Shown in pieces: positions 18,136 to 26,013 of a stretch of 57,104 bases of DNA. The notes below the pieces were generated by a model. The model was not told the DNA's origin. It ran no database searches and saw nothing but the letters and a program-made list of their open reading frames with translations. Position 1 is the stretch's first letter, and every line of letters begins with the position of its first letter. Location: assembly GCA_910577945.1 (NCBI GenBank), contig CAJTNI010000013.1:1-57104 (forward strand). The letters are read 5' to 3'. A program made the translations under genes and the position numbers. This DNA is from an uncultured Christensenella sp. GTDB lineage: Bacteria > Bacillota > Clostridia > Christensenellales > Pumilibacteraceae.

Positions 18136-18632
18136 TGGATCAAGCAAACGCTATACTCGCAGATACCTGTTACTGCGACAATGTTCTCGTCGCGAAAGAC
18201 GTCTCCATCAATCTGCCGGCGGTCAATTTTTTGACGTCGGAAGTGAAAGCGATGGGCTCGATGGACGTCGTGCTCGTCGGGCTTCTCGAAGCAATGGAAG
18301 CGTCGATCACGAAGGTCGGACAGGACGAAGGACTGAGCCGCGCGCTCACGCCCGAAAAACACAACTATGAGTTCCGCTACGTCCAGAACGTAACCAAAGG
18401 CGACGGCACCGCCAAGCCCGAAGGCTGCAAGGCGTTTCTGACGGCGGTTCCGAAAGGCATCCCCCAGACTGCGATCGAAGTCGGCAGCAATATCGAAAGC
18501 GAGATCTCGCTTGCGGTTTCGCGCTACCAGCTTTACGTCAACGGCGAGGAGCTTCTCTGCATTGACAGGCTCAGCCAGATCTGCCGCATTCGCGGCGTCG
18601 ACTATTACAAGAAAATCGCGTCGATGCTCTAA
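18135..18632 (+). CDS. Major tail tube protein
   Basis: 165 residues, starting one base before the end of the sheath stop. The EVKAMGSMDVVLVGLLEAMEAS and LYVNGEELLCIDRLSQICRI segments are those of P2 FII-type tube proteins. It forms the inner tube within the sheath. A terminator-like hairpin follows. Confidence 0.9.
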   Translation: MDQANAILADTCYCDNVLVAKDVSINLPAVNFLTSEVKAMGSMDVVLVGLLEAMEASITKVGQDEGLSRALTPEKHNYEFRYVQNVTKGDGTAKPEGCKAFLTAVPKGIPQTAIEVGSNIESEISLAVSRYQLYVNGEELLCIDRLSQICRIRGVDYYKKIASML

Positions 18633-18641
18633 GAGCGAACA

Positions 18642-18677
18642 ACCCCGGCGGACACTCTCCTCCGGGGTAATTTTTTT
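18642..18677 (+). terminator. Intrinsic terminator/attenuator after the tail tube gene
   Basis: ACCCCGG at 18642 pairs with CCGGGGT ending at 18668, followed by AATTTTTTT. It lies inside the late operon with no clear promoter after it, so it probably lowers rather than stops expression of the downstream chaperone and tape-measure genes relative to the abundant sheath and tube. Confidence 0.7.
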
Positions 18678-18694
18678 ATAAGGAGACAAATCAC

Positions 18695-19078
18695 ATGGAA
18701 AGCATAAAGCTTAAAAAGCCCCTTACTATCAACGGGGCAAAGGTCGAAGAACTGACCTACGACATCAACGAAATCACGCCCGCAGGCTTCGCGGAAGCCG
18801 AGTTCAAAAAGTCGCAGGCGTCGGGATCCAAAGGTGCCCCCAATGCGGGCGCCGTCGAACTCGACTACTCGATGCATCTCTATCTCGGCTTTGCGGCGAT
18901 CATCGCCGTGAACCCGCAGTACGACTACAATGATCTGCAAAGGATCAGCGGGCCCGACGTGATGAGCGTTATGAAGATCGGAAGAAATTTTATAATCGCC
19001 TCGGCGGCGGGCGACTCGGAAGCCGCGGAATCCGAAAATGCATCCGAGACTTCGCCCGCGTCTACCACACAAGCATAG
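18695..19078 (+). CDS. Tail assembly chaperone, short form
   Basis: 127 residues, AAGGAGAC upstream. The folded part is about residues 1-100 (KKPLTINGAKVEELTYDINEI, MHLYLGFAAIIAVNPQYDY); the tail after it is acidic and low-complexity. This is the P2 gpE-type protein that lies before the tape measure gene, where it coats the tape measure protein during assembly. A frameshift product is listed separately. Confidence 0.8.
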   Translation: MESIKLKKPLTINGAKVEELTYDINEITPAGFAEAEFKKSQASGSKGAPNAGAVELDYSMHLYLGFAAIIAVNPQYDYNDLQRISGPDVMSVMKIGRNFIIASAAGDSEAAESENASETSPASTTQA

Positions 19079-19212
19079 TAGACCTTGAGAAAAAACGCCT
19101 GACCGAGTTCATGGTCGACTACGCTGAAGCGGCGGAAGATCTCGCGCGGGAAGCAGAACGGCGTCAAAAGAACGCGCCGAAAAAAATCAGCAAAGCCAAG
19201 CGCAGGAGGTAA
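18695..19212 (+). CDS. Tail assembly chaperone, -1 frameshift long form
   Basis: The -1 frame is open from 18934 to the TAA at 19210-19212 and encodes a typical chaperone extension (RVYHTSIVDLEKKRLTEFM, then AEAAEDLAREAERRQK), but has no start codon of its own at a sensible place. A heptamer A AAT TTT at 18985-18991 is in the right phase for slippage, giving about 172 residues. A dyad (CTCGGA near 19015 with TCCGAG near 19043) lies downstream. P2 E/E' and lambda G/GT use the same trick. The exact slip site is inferred; the extension itself is seen. Confidence 0.7.
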
Positions 19213-19218
19213 CACCAC

Positions 19219-21684
19219 ATGGCGGCTAAAAACAAAATACTGCAAGCCGTCGTTGAAATCGCGGGCAACGTCAGCCCGACGCTTGCATCTTCCATTAAGG
19301 ACACTATCGGCAAACTCGACAAGCTCAACGTGAAGGCGCTCGCTGTCGGGGCGGGAGTCGCCGGCGGCGTCGCGGTCGCTTGTAAAGCGATATTTTCCGC
19401 CGGCAAATATCTCGTAAACCTCGGCACTCGTTTCGACGACGTCGAGGACACTATCAGGATCGGCACAGGGGCAACGGGCGACGCGCTCGATGCCCTTATG
19501 AACGATTTTTCTGCGGTATATTCCGCGATCCCTACCGCGATGGAAGATGCGGCGGCGGTTATAGCGGACTACAACACGCTTCTCGGCTTAACGGGCGAGG
19601 AGCTTCAGGATCTATCTATTCAAGCGATACAGGTCGCGAGTATGCTCGACGAGGACGTCGGCGACGTCGTCGCGGAATCGTCGAAGGCGTTCCAACAATG
19701 GAGCATTGACGCCAAAGACATGGGCGGCGCGATGGACTTCGTGTTCAAAGCCAGCCAGTCGACGGGCGTCGGCTTCTCGGAACTAATGAGCGACTTGCAA
19801 ATGTACGGCGCCCAGTTCCAGACAATGGGTTATTCTTTCGAGGAAGCAACGGCTATGATCGGGCAACTCGAAAAGGCGGGCGTCAATACAAACGAAGTTC
19901 TTGCCGCGATGAAAAAGTCGGTCGCTACGCTCGCACAGCACGGCATCGGCGCGGCGGAAGGACTCGATCTATACGTCGAAGCCATAACGAACGCGAAAGA
20001 TATGACGACCGCGACCGCGCTCGCCGCGGAAGCGTTCGGAACCCGAGCCGCGTCAACTATGGCGGCGGCAATACGCGACGGGACTTTTGACATTGCCGCT
20101 CTGACTGCCGCATTACAGGAAAATCAAGAAACGATTAACGCCTGCGCGGCGGACACTTACGACTTCGCGGAACAGCTTCAAATTTTCAAACAGCAGGCGG
20201 AAGTCGCGCTGAAACCTATCGCGGCGACGCTATTCAACGCGCTGAACGAACTGATGCCCGTCGTCGGGAAACTCATGGAGAGCCTGATCCCGATAATCGA
20301 CGATCTGGTTAAGGTGCTCGTTCCGCTCATCGACAACATTGTGACGGAAATTGCGCCGCTATTGACCGAGCTGCTGACGCCGGTCGTAAAAATCGCGGAC
20401 TCGCTTCTGACGAAAATCATCCCGCCGCTGGTGCGAATTATAACGGACATTCTTCCCGTTGTCATTCAGCTGGTGGATGCGGTCGCGATTATCGTCGAGC
20501 CCGTGTTTGAAATGCTCGGCGCGGTGCTTCCGCTTATCGCGGAACTTTTGTCGGCGGTTATGAAGGTAGTGAGCAAACTGCTCAGCAAGATCCTTCCGTT
20601 CGTCGAGAAGGTTCTGGCGGCGGTTATGCCGATTATAACGTCGATTGTCGAGGCGGTGCTCCCGTTGCTCATCAGTTTGCTCGACACGCTAATGCCGATC
20701 CTCGACATCGTATTCTCGCTTTTGGATCCGATCCTCGACGTCGTGCTTGCAATTCTGACGCCGTTGCTTCAGCTCATAAACACCATACTGAAGCCGATCA
20801 TCTCGTTGATCCAAACGCTTATAACCAAAGCTCTCGAACCGCTGAAGCCTATCATCGAAGCGGTCGCGGGGCTGTTTTCGGGCGTTCTCGGCGGCGCGCT
20901 GGAATATCTGCGTCCGCTTATTGAAATGTTCACGAATATTCTCGGCGGGCTCATGGAGTTCGTGCAGAACGTATTTGCGGGGAACTGGTCGGCGGCGTGG
21001 GGAAATATCAAGGACGTGTTCGCGAACGTCTGGGAAGGCATCAAAGAACTCGGCAAGGGCGCGATAAACGGACTTATAACCGTCGTTGAGACGGGCATCA
21101 ACTTCCTCATCAAAATGATCAACGGGCTAACGCAAGGGCTCAGTAAAGCGTGGACGTGGCTCGGCATTCCGGCGATCCCGGAGATCCCGCTCCTTTCGCT
21201 TCCACGACTTGCAACCGGCGGCTTTACCGACGGCGTAAGTATAGCGGGCGAGGAAGGCACCGAAGCCGTCATCTCGTTCGATCCTGCATACAGGAAGCGG
21301 AACATTGAAACGTGGGAAGCTGCGGGCAAACTACTCGGCGTGGTCGGCACCTTAGACGTGAGCGAAAGCGCGAAGGCGGCGACCGCCGCTTCCGTCGAAC
21401 TTCTCGCCGCAGAAAACGCCAAAGCGGAATCGCCGCAACTGGCGCAAGCCGGACAGCTCATTGAAATGGACGGCTTCAGCCTCGGCGAACTTACCGAGAC
21501 GACGATCATCTATTACGACTTCAGCGGCTTTACATGGTCGCCCACCGTCAACGGCGTAAAATCGGAAAAGAAAGAGGACGTCCTCGAAGCATTGAAAGAA
21601 AACGAGAGCGAGTTCTTCGACTGGCTCGAGAACTGGATCAGGACGAAGGAGGTCGGCAGATATGACCGCGTTACAGTCTATTAA
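19219..21684 (+). CDS. Tail tape measure protein
   Basis: 821 residues, the longest phage gene, directly after the chaperone. N-terminal region AAVIADYNTLLGLTGEELQ and AFGTRAAS are typical of TP901-type tape measure proteins. Residues about 330-560 are a run of hydrophobic helices with regularly spaced prolines (repeats such as PIIDDLVKVLVPLIDNI), probably the part that enters the host membrane. Its length sets tail length; at about 1.5 angstrom per residue a tail of roughly 120 nm would follow. AGGAGG ends inside the chaperone extension. Confidence 0.92.
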   Translation: MAAKNKILQAVVEIAGNVSPTLASSIKDTIGKLDKLNVKALAVGAGVAGGVAVACKAIFSAGKYLVNLGTRFDDVEDTIRIGTGATGDALDALMNDFSAVYSAIPTAMEDAAAVIADYNTLLGLTGEELQDLSIQAIQVASMLDEDVGDVVAESSKAFQQWSIDAKDMGGAMDFVFKASQSTGVGFSELMSDLQMYGAQFQTMGYSFEEATAMIGQLEKAGVNTNEVLAAMKKSVATLAQHGIGAAEGLDLYVEAITNAKDMTTATALAAEAFGTRAASTMAAAIRDGTFDIAALTAALQENQETINACAADTYDFAEQLQIFKQQAEVALKPIAATLFNALNELMPVVGKLMESLIPIIDDLVKVLVPLIDNIVTEIAPLLTELLTPVVKIADSLLTKIIPPLVRIITDILPVVIQLVDAVAIIVEPVFEMLGAVLPLIAELLSAVMKVVSKLLSKILPFVEKVLAAVMPIITSIVEAVLPLLISLLDTLMPILDIVFSLLDPILDVVLAILTPLLQLINTILKPIISLIQTLITKALEPLKPIIEAVAGLFSGVLGGALEYLRPLIEMFTNILGGLMEFVQNVFAGNWSAAWGNIKDVFANVWEGIKELGKGAINGLITVVETGINFLIKMINGLTQGLSKAWTWLGIPAIPEIPLLSLPRLATGGFTDGVSIAGEEGTEAVISFDPAYRKRNIETWEAAGKLLGVVGTLDVSESAKAATAASVELLAAENAKAESPQLAQAGQLIEMDGFSLGELTETTIIYYDFSGFTWSPTVNGVKSEKKEDVLEALKENESEFFDWLENWIRTKEVGRYDRVTVY

Positions 21685-21886
21685 ATACACCACAAGGCAG
21701 GGCGACACGTTCGACGAGCTCGCCCTGCAGGTGTACGACAGCGAAAAAAAGGCGCACCTTTTAATCGAAGCAAACCCCGATTATGCCGACGTACTGACGT
21801 TTGACGCGGGCACCGTATTGACGATCCCCGTGAATGATGACATCGTTCTGCCCGAAACGCTTGCACCGTGGAGGCGCGGCTCATGA
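21662..21886 (+). CDS. Tail protein X (LysM-like)
   Basis: 74 residues, overlapping the tape measure end by 23 bases. TTRQGDTFDELALQVYDSE and the closing TVLTIPV match P2 gpX, a short LysM-like tail protein. It is followed by gpD as in P2/Mu-like phages. Confidence 0.88.
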   Translation: MTALQSIKYTTRQGDTFDELALQVYDSEKKAHLLIEANPDYADVLTFDAGTVLTIPVNDDIVLPETLAPWRRGS

Positions 21887-22803
21887 ATTTGATATACGAA
21901 GGCGTCGATATTACGACGAAAGTCGCAATCAACCGTTGCGAAGCCGAAACTTATGCGGAAAACAAAGCCGACCAGCTTCTTCTGCGTTTCAGCGACGCGG
22001 CGACAAACTGGGACAAATGGCACCCCGTTTGCGGGGACACAATTCAACTAAACGACGGAGCGGCCCGCACCGGCAAAATGTTCATAACGAGCATAACGCC
22101 GGAGAACGGGCTGTTCTCCCTTCGTGCGACCGCTATGCCGCCGACGGGCGAGAATATCAACAGCCAATCGTGGGAAAACGTGCGGCTCTTTCAGCTCGTC
22201 AACGATATAGCAAAAAAGCACGGGCTCGCGGTTAAGATATACGGCGTAACCGATCAACTCTATCCGTACATACAGCAAACGCGGATGACGGACTTCGTAT
22301 TCCTGAACCGTCTGCTCCAAATGGAAGGCTGCGCTATGTTATTTTACGACGGCGCGCTTGTGATATACGACGAACTGCAACGCGATCGAAGTCTGGCGTC
22401 GGCAACGGTTAAAATCGGCGTCGACGGGCGATTCGGTTACACCGACAATTCCTCGCAGTCTTACGGCTCTATCGAACTTGTGAGCGGCAGTTTCCGCGGT
22501 ACGTTTACCGATTCGGCAGCTCCCGCCGCGCGTGTTCTGAAGCCCGCAACGCCCGTTGAATGTATGAGCGACGCGGAAGCCCAGCGTTTTGCGCGCGGGA
22601 TCCTGCGGCAAGCGAACAAGAACGCTTACACGGGACACTTCCGGCGTAAATTCACAGCGGAATATGCGGCGGGTAGCGTTCTCAACCTGCAAACGGAAAA
22701 AGCACCGAGCTGGAACGGCAAGATCTTCATTACTCGGACGCGCAACAATTTTATCACGGGCGAAAGCAAGATATTTTTCAGGCGAACGCTGGAGGTGTAT
22801 TGA
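21883..22803 (+). CDS. Late control protein D-like baseplate hub
   Basis: 306 residues from ATG 21883 after GGAGGCGCG. Features such as LFQLVNDIAKKHGLAVKI, TDFVFLNRLLQMEG and the late AQRFARGILRQANK match the P2 gpD/T4 gp27-like hub family. It forms the trimeric hub between tube and spike. It overlaps the gpX stop. Confidence 0.85.
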   Translation: MNLIYEGVDITTKVAINRCEAETYAENKADQLLLRFSDAATNWDKWHPVCGDTIQLNDGAARTGKMFITSITPENGLFSLRATAMPPTGENINSQSWENVRLFQLVNDIAKKHGLAVKIYGVTDQLYPYIQQTRMTDFVFLNRLLQMEGCAMLFYDGALVIYDELQRDRSLASATVKIGVDGRFGYTDNSSQSYGSIELVSGSFRGTFTDSAAPAARVLKPATPVECMSDAEAQRFARGILRQANKNAYTGHFRRKFTAEYAAGSVLNLQTEKAPSWNGKIFITRTRNNFITGESKIFFRRTLEVY

Positions 22804-23033
22804 TGGCGGAATTGCAAAAAGGCTATATCAGCACAATCGAAGGCAACACGGCGCGCGTTGTGCCCGATCAAGTTGACGGTTCCGTAACGAAGCCGCTGAC
22901 GATTCACGCATCGCTTCGCGGCGACGCCGGCAATCTTAAAAAAGGAACGGCTGTCGTGTTCGTTGTGTTTTCCGATCGGTCGGGACTTATACTGAGCCGT
23001 GCGGACGGCGAGATCTTCGCGCCCGATTCTTAA
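22803..23033 (+). CDS. Small baseplate protein, OB-fold-like (gpV-like)
   Basis: 76 residues, ATG overlapping the gpD stop. The sequence (GYISTIEGNTARVVPDQVDG, GTAVVFVVFSDRSGLILSR) looks like a single OB-type barrel, as at the start of gpV spike proteins, but the beta-helical spike tip is missing. It could be a minimal spike base or DUF2577-like protein. Confidence 0.5.
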   Translation: MAELQKGYISTIEGNTARVVPDQVDGSVTKPLTIHASLRGDAGNLKKGTAVVFVVFSDRSGLILSRADGEIFAPDS

Positions 23034-23046
23034 AAGGAGGCAACTC

Positions 23047-23808
23047 ATGGCAGTAACTGCAACATTCAGAACAACCGCGGGAACCAAGACGTGGGAAGTC
23101 TCCCCGCGCAAGGTTCTCGATATTGACGGGCTGAGCACGGGCTTCGAGCTCGAAGCCGACAACAACAGCGCCGTCGAAGGATCCCCGCTCACAAACGAGC
23201 GCGGGCTCAAAAAGAAGCAAATCAGCTTTTCGTCCAACTTCCACGCCGCTCTCGGCTTTGACGTTCGGGCGGAATTTGACAGCTGGGAAACATGGGTGGG
23301 ACTTGCCGGCATTCTCCGCTTCGGCGGCGAACGCTTCGGCGCGAATAGCTGGCTCCTTACCGGCGCGAAAGCTACAAATATTCAGACCGATCCGAGCGGG
23401 CGCTGGCGCAGTTTCAAGATGGCGTTCACTTTTGAAGAAAGCGACGACACCACCGTCGACGACATCGAAGAAGCGGAAGCGGCAATCGAAGCGGCAAAGT
23501 CGGCGGTCGGCGTTCAACCGCCCGCGGCGTTTGTAACCGCCAAGAAAGCGCCGAACCCGTTCCTTGCTAAGTTATTGAAAAAGACGACGGGCAGCGAGCT
23601 CATCATCGCGCTGGGCGACGTCGTTCGCTTCACAGGCGGCGCGCAATACACAACGAGCACCGGCTCGACGGTTATCAAGAACTCGGCGGCGGGGCTTGCA
23701 AAAGTAACCAAATTTGCAAAAAGCGCCCCGCACCCTTATTTTCTCGTCAGCGTCGACGGCTCGACGGATGTCGCGGGCTGGGTAAGCGCATCGCAGGTTA
23801 CGGTATAA
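23047..23808 (+). CDS. Baseplate protein with C-terminal SH3-like domain
   Basis: 253 residues after AAAAGGAGG. Residues 1-140 form a beta-rich domain of unknown family (WEVSPRKVLDIDGLSTGFELE); about 190-253 (GDVVRFTGGAQYTTS to GWVSASQVTV) is an SH3b-type domain, which in phages often contacts cell-wall material. A helical, alanine-rich linker joins them. Position indicates a baseplate part. Confidence 0.55.
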   Translation: MAVTATFRTTAGTKTWEVSPRKVLDIDGLSTGFELEADNNSAVEGSPLTNERGLKKKQISFSSNFHAALGFDVRAEFDSWETWVGLAGILRFGGERFGANSWLLTGAKATNIQTDPSGRWRSFKMAFTFEESDDTTVDDIEEAEAAIEAAKSAVGVQPPAAFVTAKKAPNPFLAKLLKKTTGSELIIALGDVVRFTGGAQYTTSTGSTVIKNSAAGLAKVTKFAKSAPHPYFLVSVDGSTDVAGWVSASQVTV

Positions 23809-23818
23809 GGAGGCTATT

Positions 23819-24103
23819 ATGTTAAGCAAAGGCAATTCAGATATAGCCGTCTGCGTGAATAATCTGCTCAAAACTTCGCGCGGCGAGGTTCCCTACGAGC
23901 GACTGAAAGGCGTCAACTTTTCATTACTCGACGGGCCCGCGTCGACTGCAGGGCAGGAAATGATCGAGGACATAGAATGGATGCTCTCGATTTACGAACC
24001 CCGCGCAAAGGTTGACGGCGTTCAGCTCATTCCTGACGACGCGCAGAACGGTCGCTTCACGATAAAGGCAAATATATCAACGCAGGGGGCAACAGACCTA
24101 TGA
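23819..24103 (+). CDS. Baseplate wedge protein, gpW/gp25-like
   Basis: 94 residues. VCVNNLLKTSRGEVPYERLKG and the final beta strand region fit the gp25/gpW family, which links hub and wedge. It lies directly before gpJ and gpI, the standard order. AAGGAGGC precedes the start. Confidence 0.7.
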   Translation: MLSKGNSDIAVCVNNLLKTSRGEVPYERLKGVNFSLLDGPASTAGQEMIEDIEWMLSIYEPRAKVDGVQLIPDDAQNGRFTIKANISTQGATDL

Positions 24104-25437
24104 ACGAATTTATCACAACGGACGCGGAACTGATCCGCGACGAAATAATCACGGAACTCGAATCATCCGTCGGCGGGCCGCTTTACCCGGGCGACGAGCG
24201 CAGGATGTTCGCCGAAGCTCTTGTCGCGGTGTTCGTCTCTATGTACAATTCCCTGAACGACGCGGCGCGGCAGAAAATGCTCCGATATGCGCGGGGATCC
24301 GTACTCGATGCACTCGGCGAGCGCGTCGGTGTTGCAAGGATCGCACCGACGTCGGCAACGACAACGCTGCGATTCTCTTTATCGGAACCCGTCGGGGAAA
24401 ACGTATTGATCCCGCAGGGAACCAGAGCCACAAGCGACAGCACCCACTATTTTGAAACGACAGCCGCGGCGGTTATCGAAGTCGGCGAGACGTTTATCGA
24501 CGTGGACGCGAAAAGCGTCGACGGCGGTGCGGCATATAACGGGATCCCGATCGGAGGGATCAATTCTCTCGTTGATCCCGTTGTGTACGTCGACCGCGTG
24601 AGCAATACGACGGAAACGTCGGGCGGTGGCGACGAAGAAACCGACGACAGCTATCGGGAACGAATCAAAGCCGCACCTTCCAAACTCTCGACCGCGGGCC
24701 CGATAAACGGCTATAAATACTGGGCAATGAGCGCGGACTCGAAGATCGTCGACGTTACGGTCAAATCGGAGCAGGAGACAATCACGCGCGACTTGCCCGT
24801 GTGCGGCGGGAAAGCGTTCAAGGGCGGCGACACGCTTCTCTTCGATACATTGACCGTCTACAAGGCAAACGGCGCCACAGCGGCTAAAAACGGCGATTAT
24901 ACGGCGGAATATACCGACGGGCTTCTCACTATTACGCTAACGAGCGGTGGCGCGCTTTCCGGCGCGTCCAGCGTTAAAATATCGATCGACACAACAAACG
25001 CGGGCGTCGTCAGAATCGTGCCTATGTGTGCGGACGGAGAGATCCCCGACGACACCGTTCTCGAGAAAGTCTTTGCTGCCGTCAACGCTTCGGAAGTTCG
25101 TCCGCTGACGGACAGGGTAAAAGTCGAAGCTCCGACGGTTGAAGAATATGACGTCGTCCTGACTTACTACACGACCGCAGCAGAAGAAAGCGACTGCATC
25201 CTTACGGTAGAAGGCGCGGGCGGCGCGATTGATCAGTTCAACAAATGGCAAAGCGCGGAGCTCGGGCGCGATATAAACCCCGACAAGCTCCGTGCGTTGA
25301 TTCTCGCACCGTCCGGCGACGGCGCCGTCGGCGCTTCCCGCGTTGTTATTACGAGCCCCACCTTTAAGGAACTGAACGACACGACGATCGCCAAATTCAG
25401 CGGAACAAAAACGATCAAACACGAGGTGGTCAAATGA
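24100..25437 (+). CDS. Baseplate J protein (gpJ)
   Basis: 445 residues. ERRMFAEALVAVFVSMYNSLND, YARGSVLDALGERVGV, IPQGTRATSD and ETDDSYRERI are hallmark gpJ segments; it forms the baseplate wedge ring. Between about residues 228 and 300 there is an extra beta domain (KAFKGGDTLLFDTL, DYTAEYTDGLLTITL) resembling an insertion in the sheath protein. It overlaps neighbours by 4 bases on both sides. Confidence 0.9.
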   Translation: MNEFITTDAELIRDEIITELESSVGGPLYPGDERRMFAEALVAVFVSMYNSLNDAARQKMLRYARGSVLDALGERVGVARIAPTSATTTLRFSLSEPVGENVLIPQGTRATSDSTHYFETTAAAVIEVGETFIDVDAKSVDGGAAYNGIPIGGINSLVDPVVYVDRVSNTTETSGGGDEETDDSYRERIKAAPSKLSTAGPINGYKYWAMSADSKIVDVTVKSEQETITRDLPVCGGKAFKGGDTLLFDTLTVYKANGATAAKNGDYTAEYTDGLLTITLTSGGALSGASSVKISIDTTNAGVVRIVPMCADGEIPDDTVLEKVFAAVNASEVRPLTDRVKVEAPTVEEYDVVLTYYTTAAEESDCILTVEGAGGAIDQFNKWQSAELGRDINPDKLRALILAPSGDGAVGASRVVITSPTFKELNDTTIAKFSGTKTIKHEVVK

Positions 25438-26003
25438 TTAAGCTCGACGATGTGGACGTTCTCAAACTCGTTCCCGAATTTATGCGGAACGACGCGGCGG
25501 TTCAAGGGCTCGCTGCTGCCGTCAATTCGCTCATCAAAGTGCCGGGCGCCAGAATTAAAACCGCCCGCGTCTGGGATCAAATCGACCGACTGACGGGCGC
25601 CCAGCTCGACGAGCTCGCGTATGAGCTTGACATCGACTGGTACGACAAAGATCTGCCGCTCGAAAATAAGCGGGCGCTTGTAAAGTCTGCCGATCTCGTT
25701 CATAGCCGACGCGGCACAAAATGGGCGGTCGAGCAGGTTCTTATCGACACCTTTGGAAGCGGCACCGTAAAGGAATGGTACGACTATAACGGTCAGCCCT
25801 TTCATTTTCGGGTAAGCACCGATTACCCGCTCGAAACGCAGGACATCATCGAACAATTCAGGAAGGCGGTCGCTGTCGCAAAACCCTGTCGGGCGGCTCT
25901 CGATTCCATTGAGTTCGCTCACTCGGGTGCGACGAGCGCCTTCACGGCAGCGGCGAGCATCGGCGTCGATATTAAGGCGGCGGGCGTCGCTATAAACATT
26001 TAA
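25434..26003 (+). CDS. Tail protein I (gpI)
   Basis: 189 residues. IDRLTGAQLDELAYELDIDWYD and HSRRGTKWAVEQVLIDTFG are typical of P2 gpI, which completes the baseplate and lies between gpJ and the tail fibre. Overlaps gpJ by 4 bases. Confidence 0.88.
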   Translation: MIKLDDVDVLKLVPEFMRNDAAVQGLAAAVNSLIKVPGARIKTARVWDQIDRLTGAQLDELAYELDIDWYDKDLPLENKRALVKSADLVHSRRGTKWAVEQVLIDTFGSGTVKEWYDYNGQPFHFRVSTDYPLETQDIIEQFRKAVAVAKPCRAALDSIEFAHSGATSAFTAAASIGVDIKAAGVAINI

Positions 26004-26013
26004 GGAGACAATT

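Noticed and set aside
16654..18147. A 497-codon open frame on the minus strand across the sheath gene
   Set aside because: It mirrors the sheath gene codon by codon; the high-GC codon pattern opens the opposite strand. No ribosome site or domain, and the plus-strand product is clearly real. The same holds for long minus frames across the capsid (14334-15434) and dnaE (43043-44710).
18642..18677. End of the late operon
   Set aside because: The hairpin with T-run is real, but the tail genes continue in order with no promoter seen after it, so it is more likely an attenuator.
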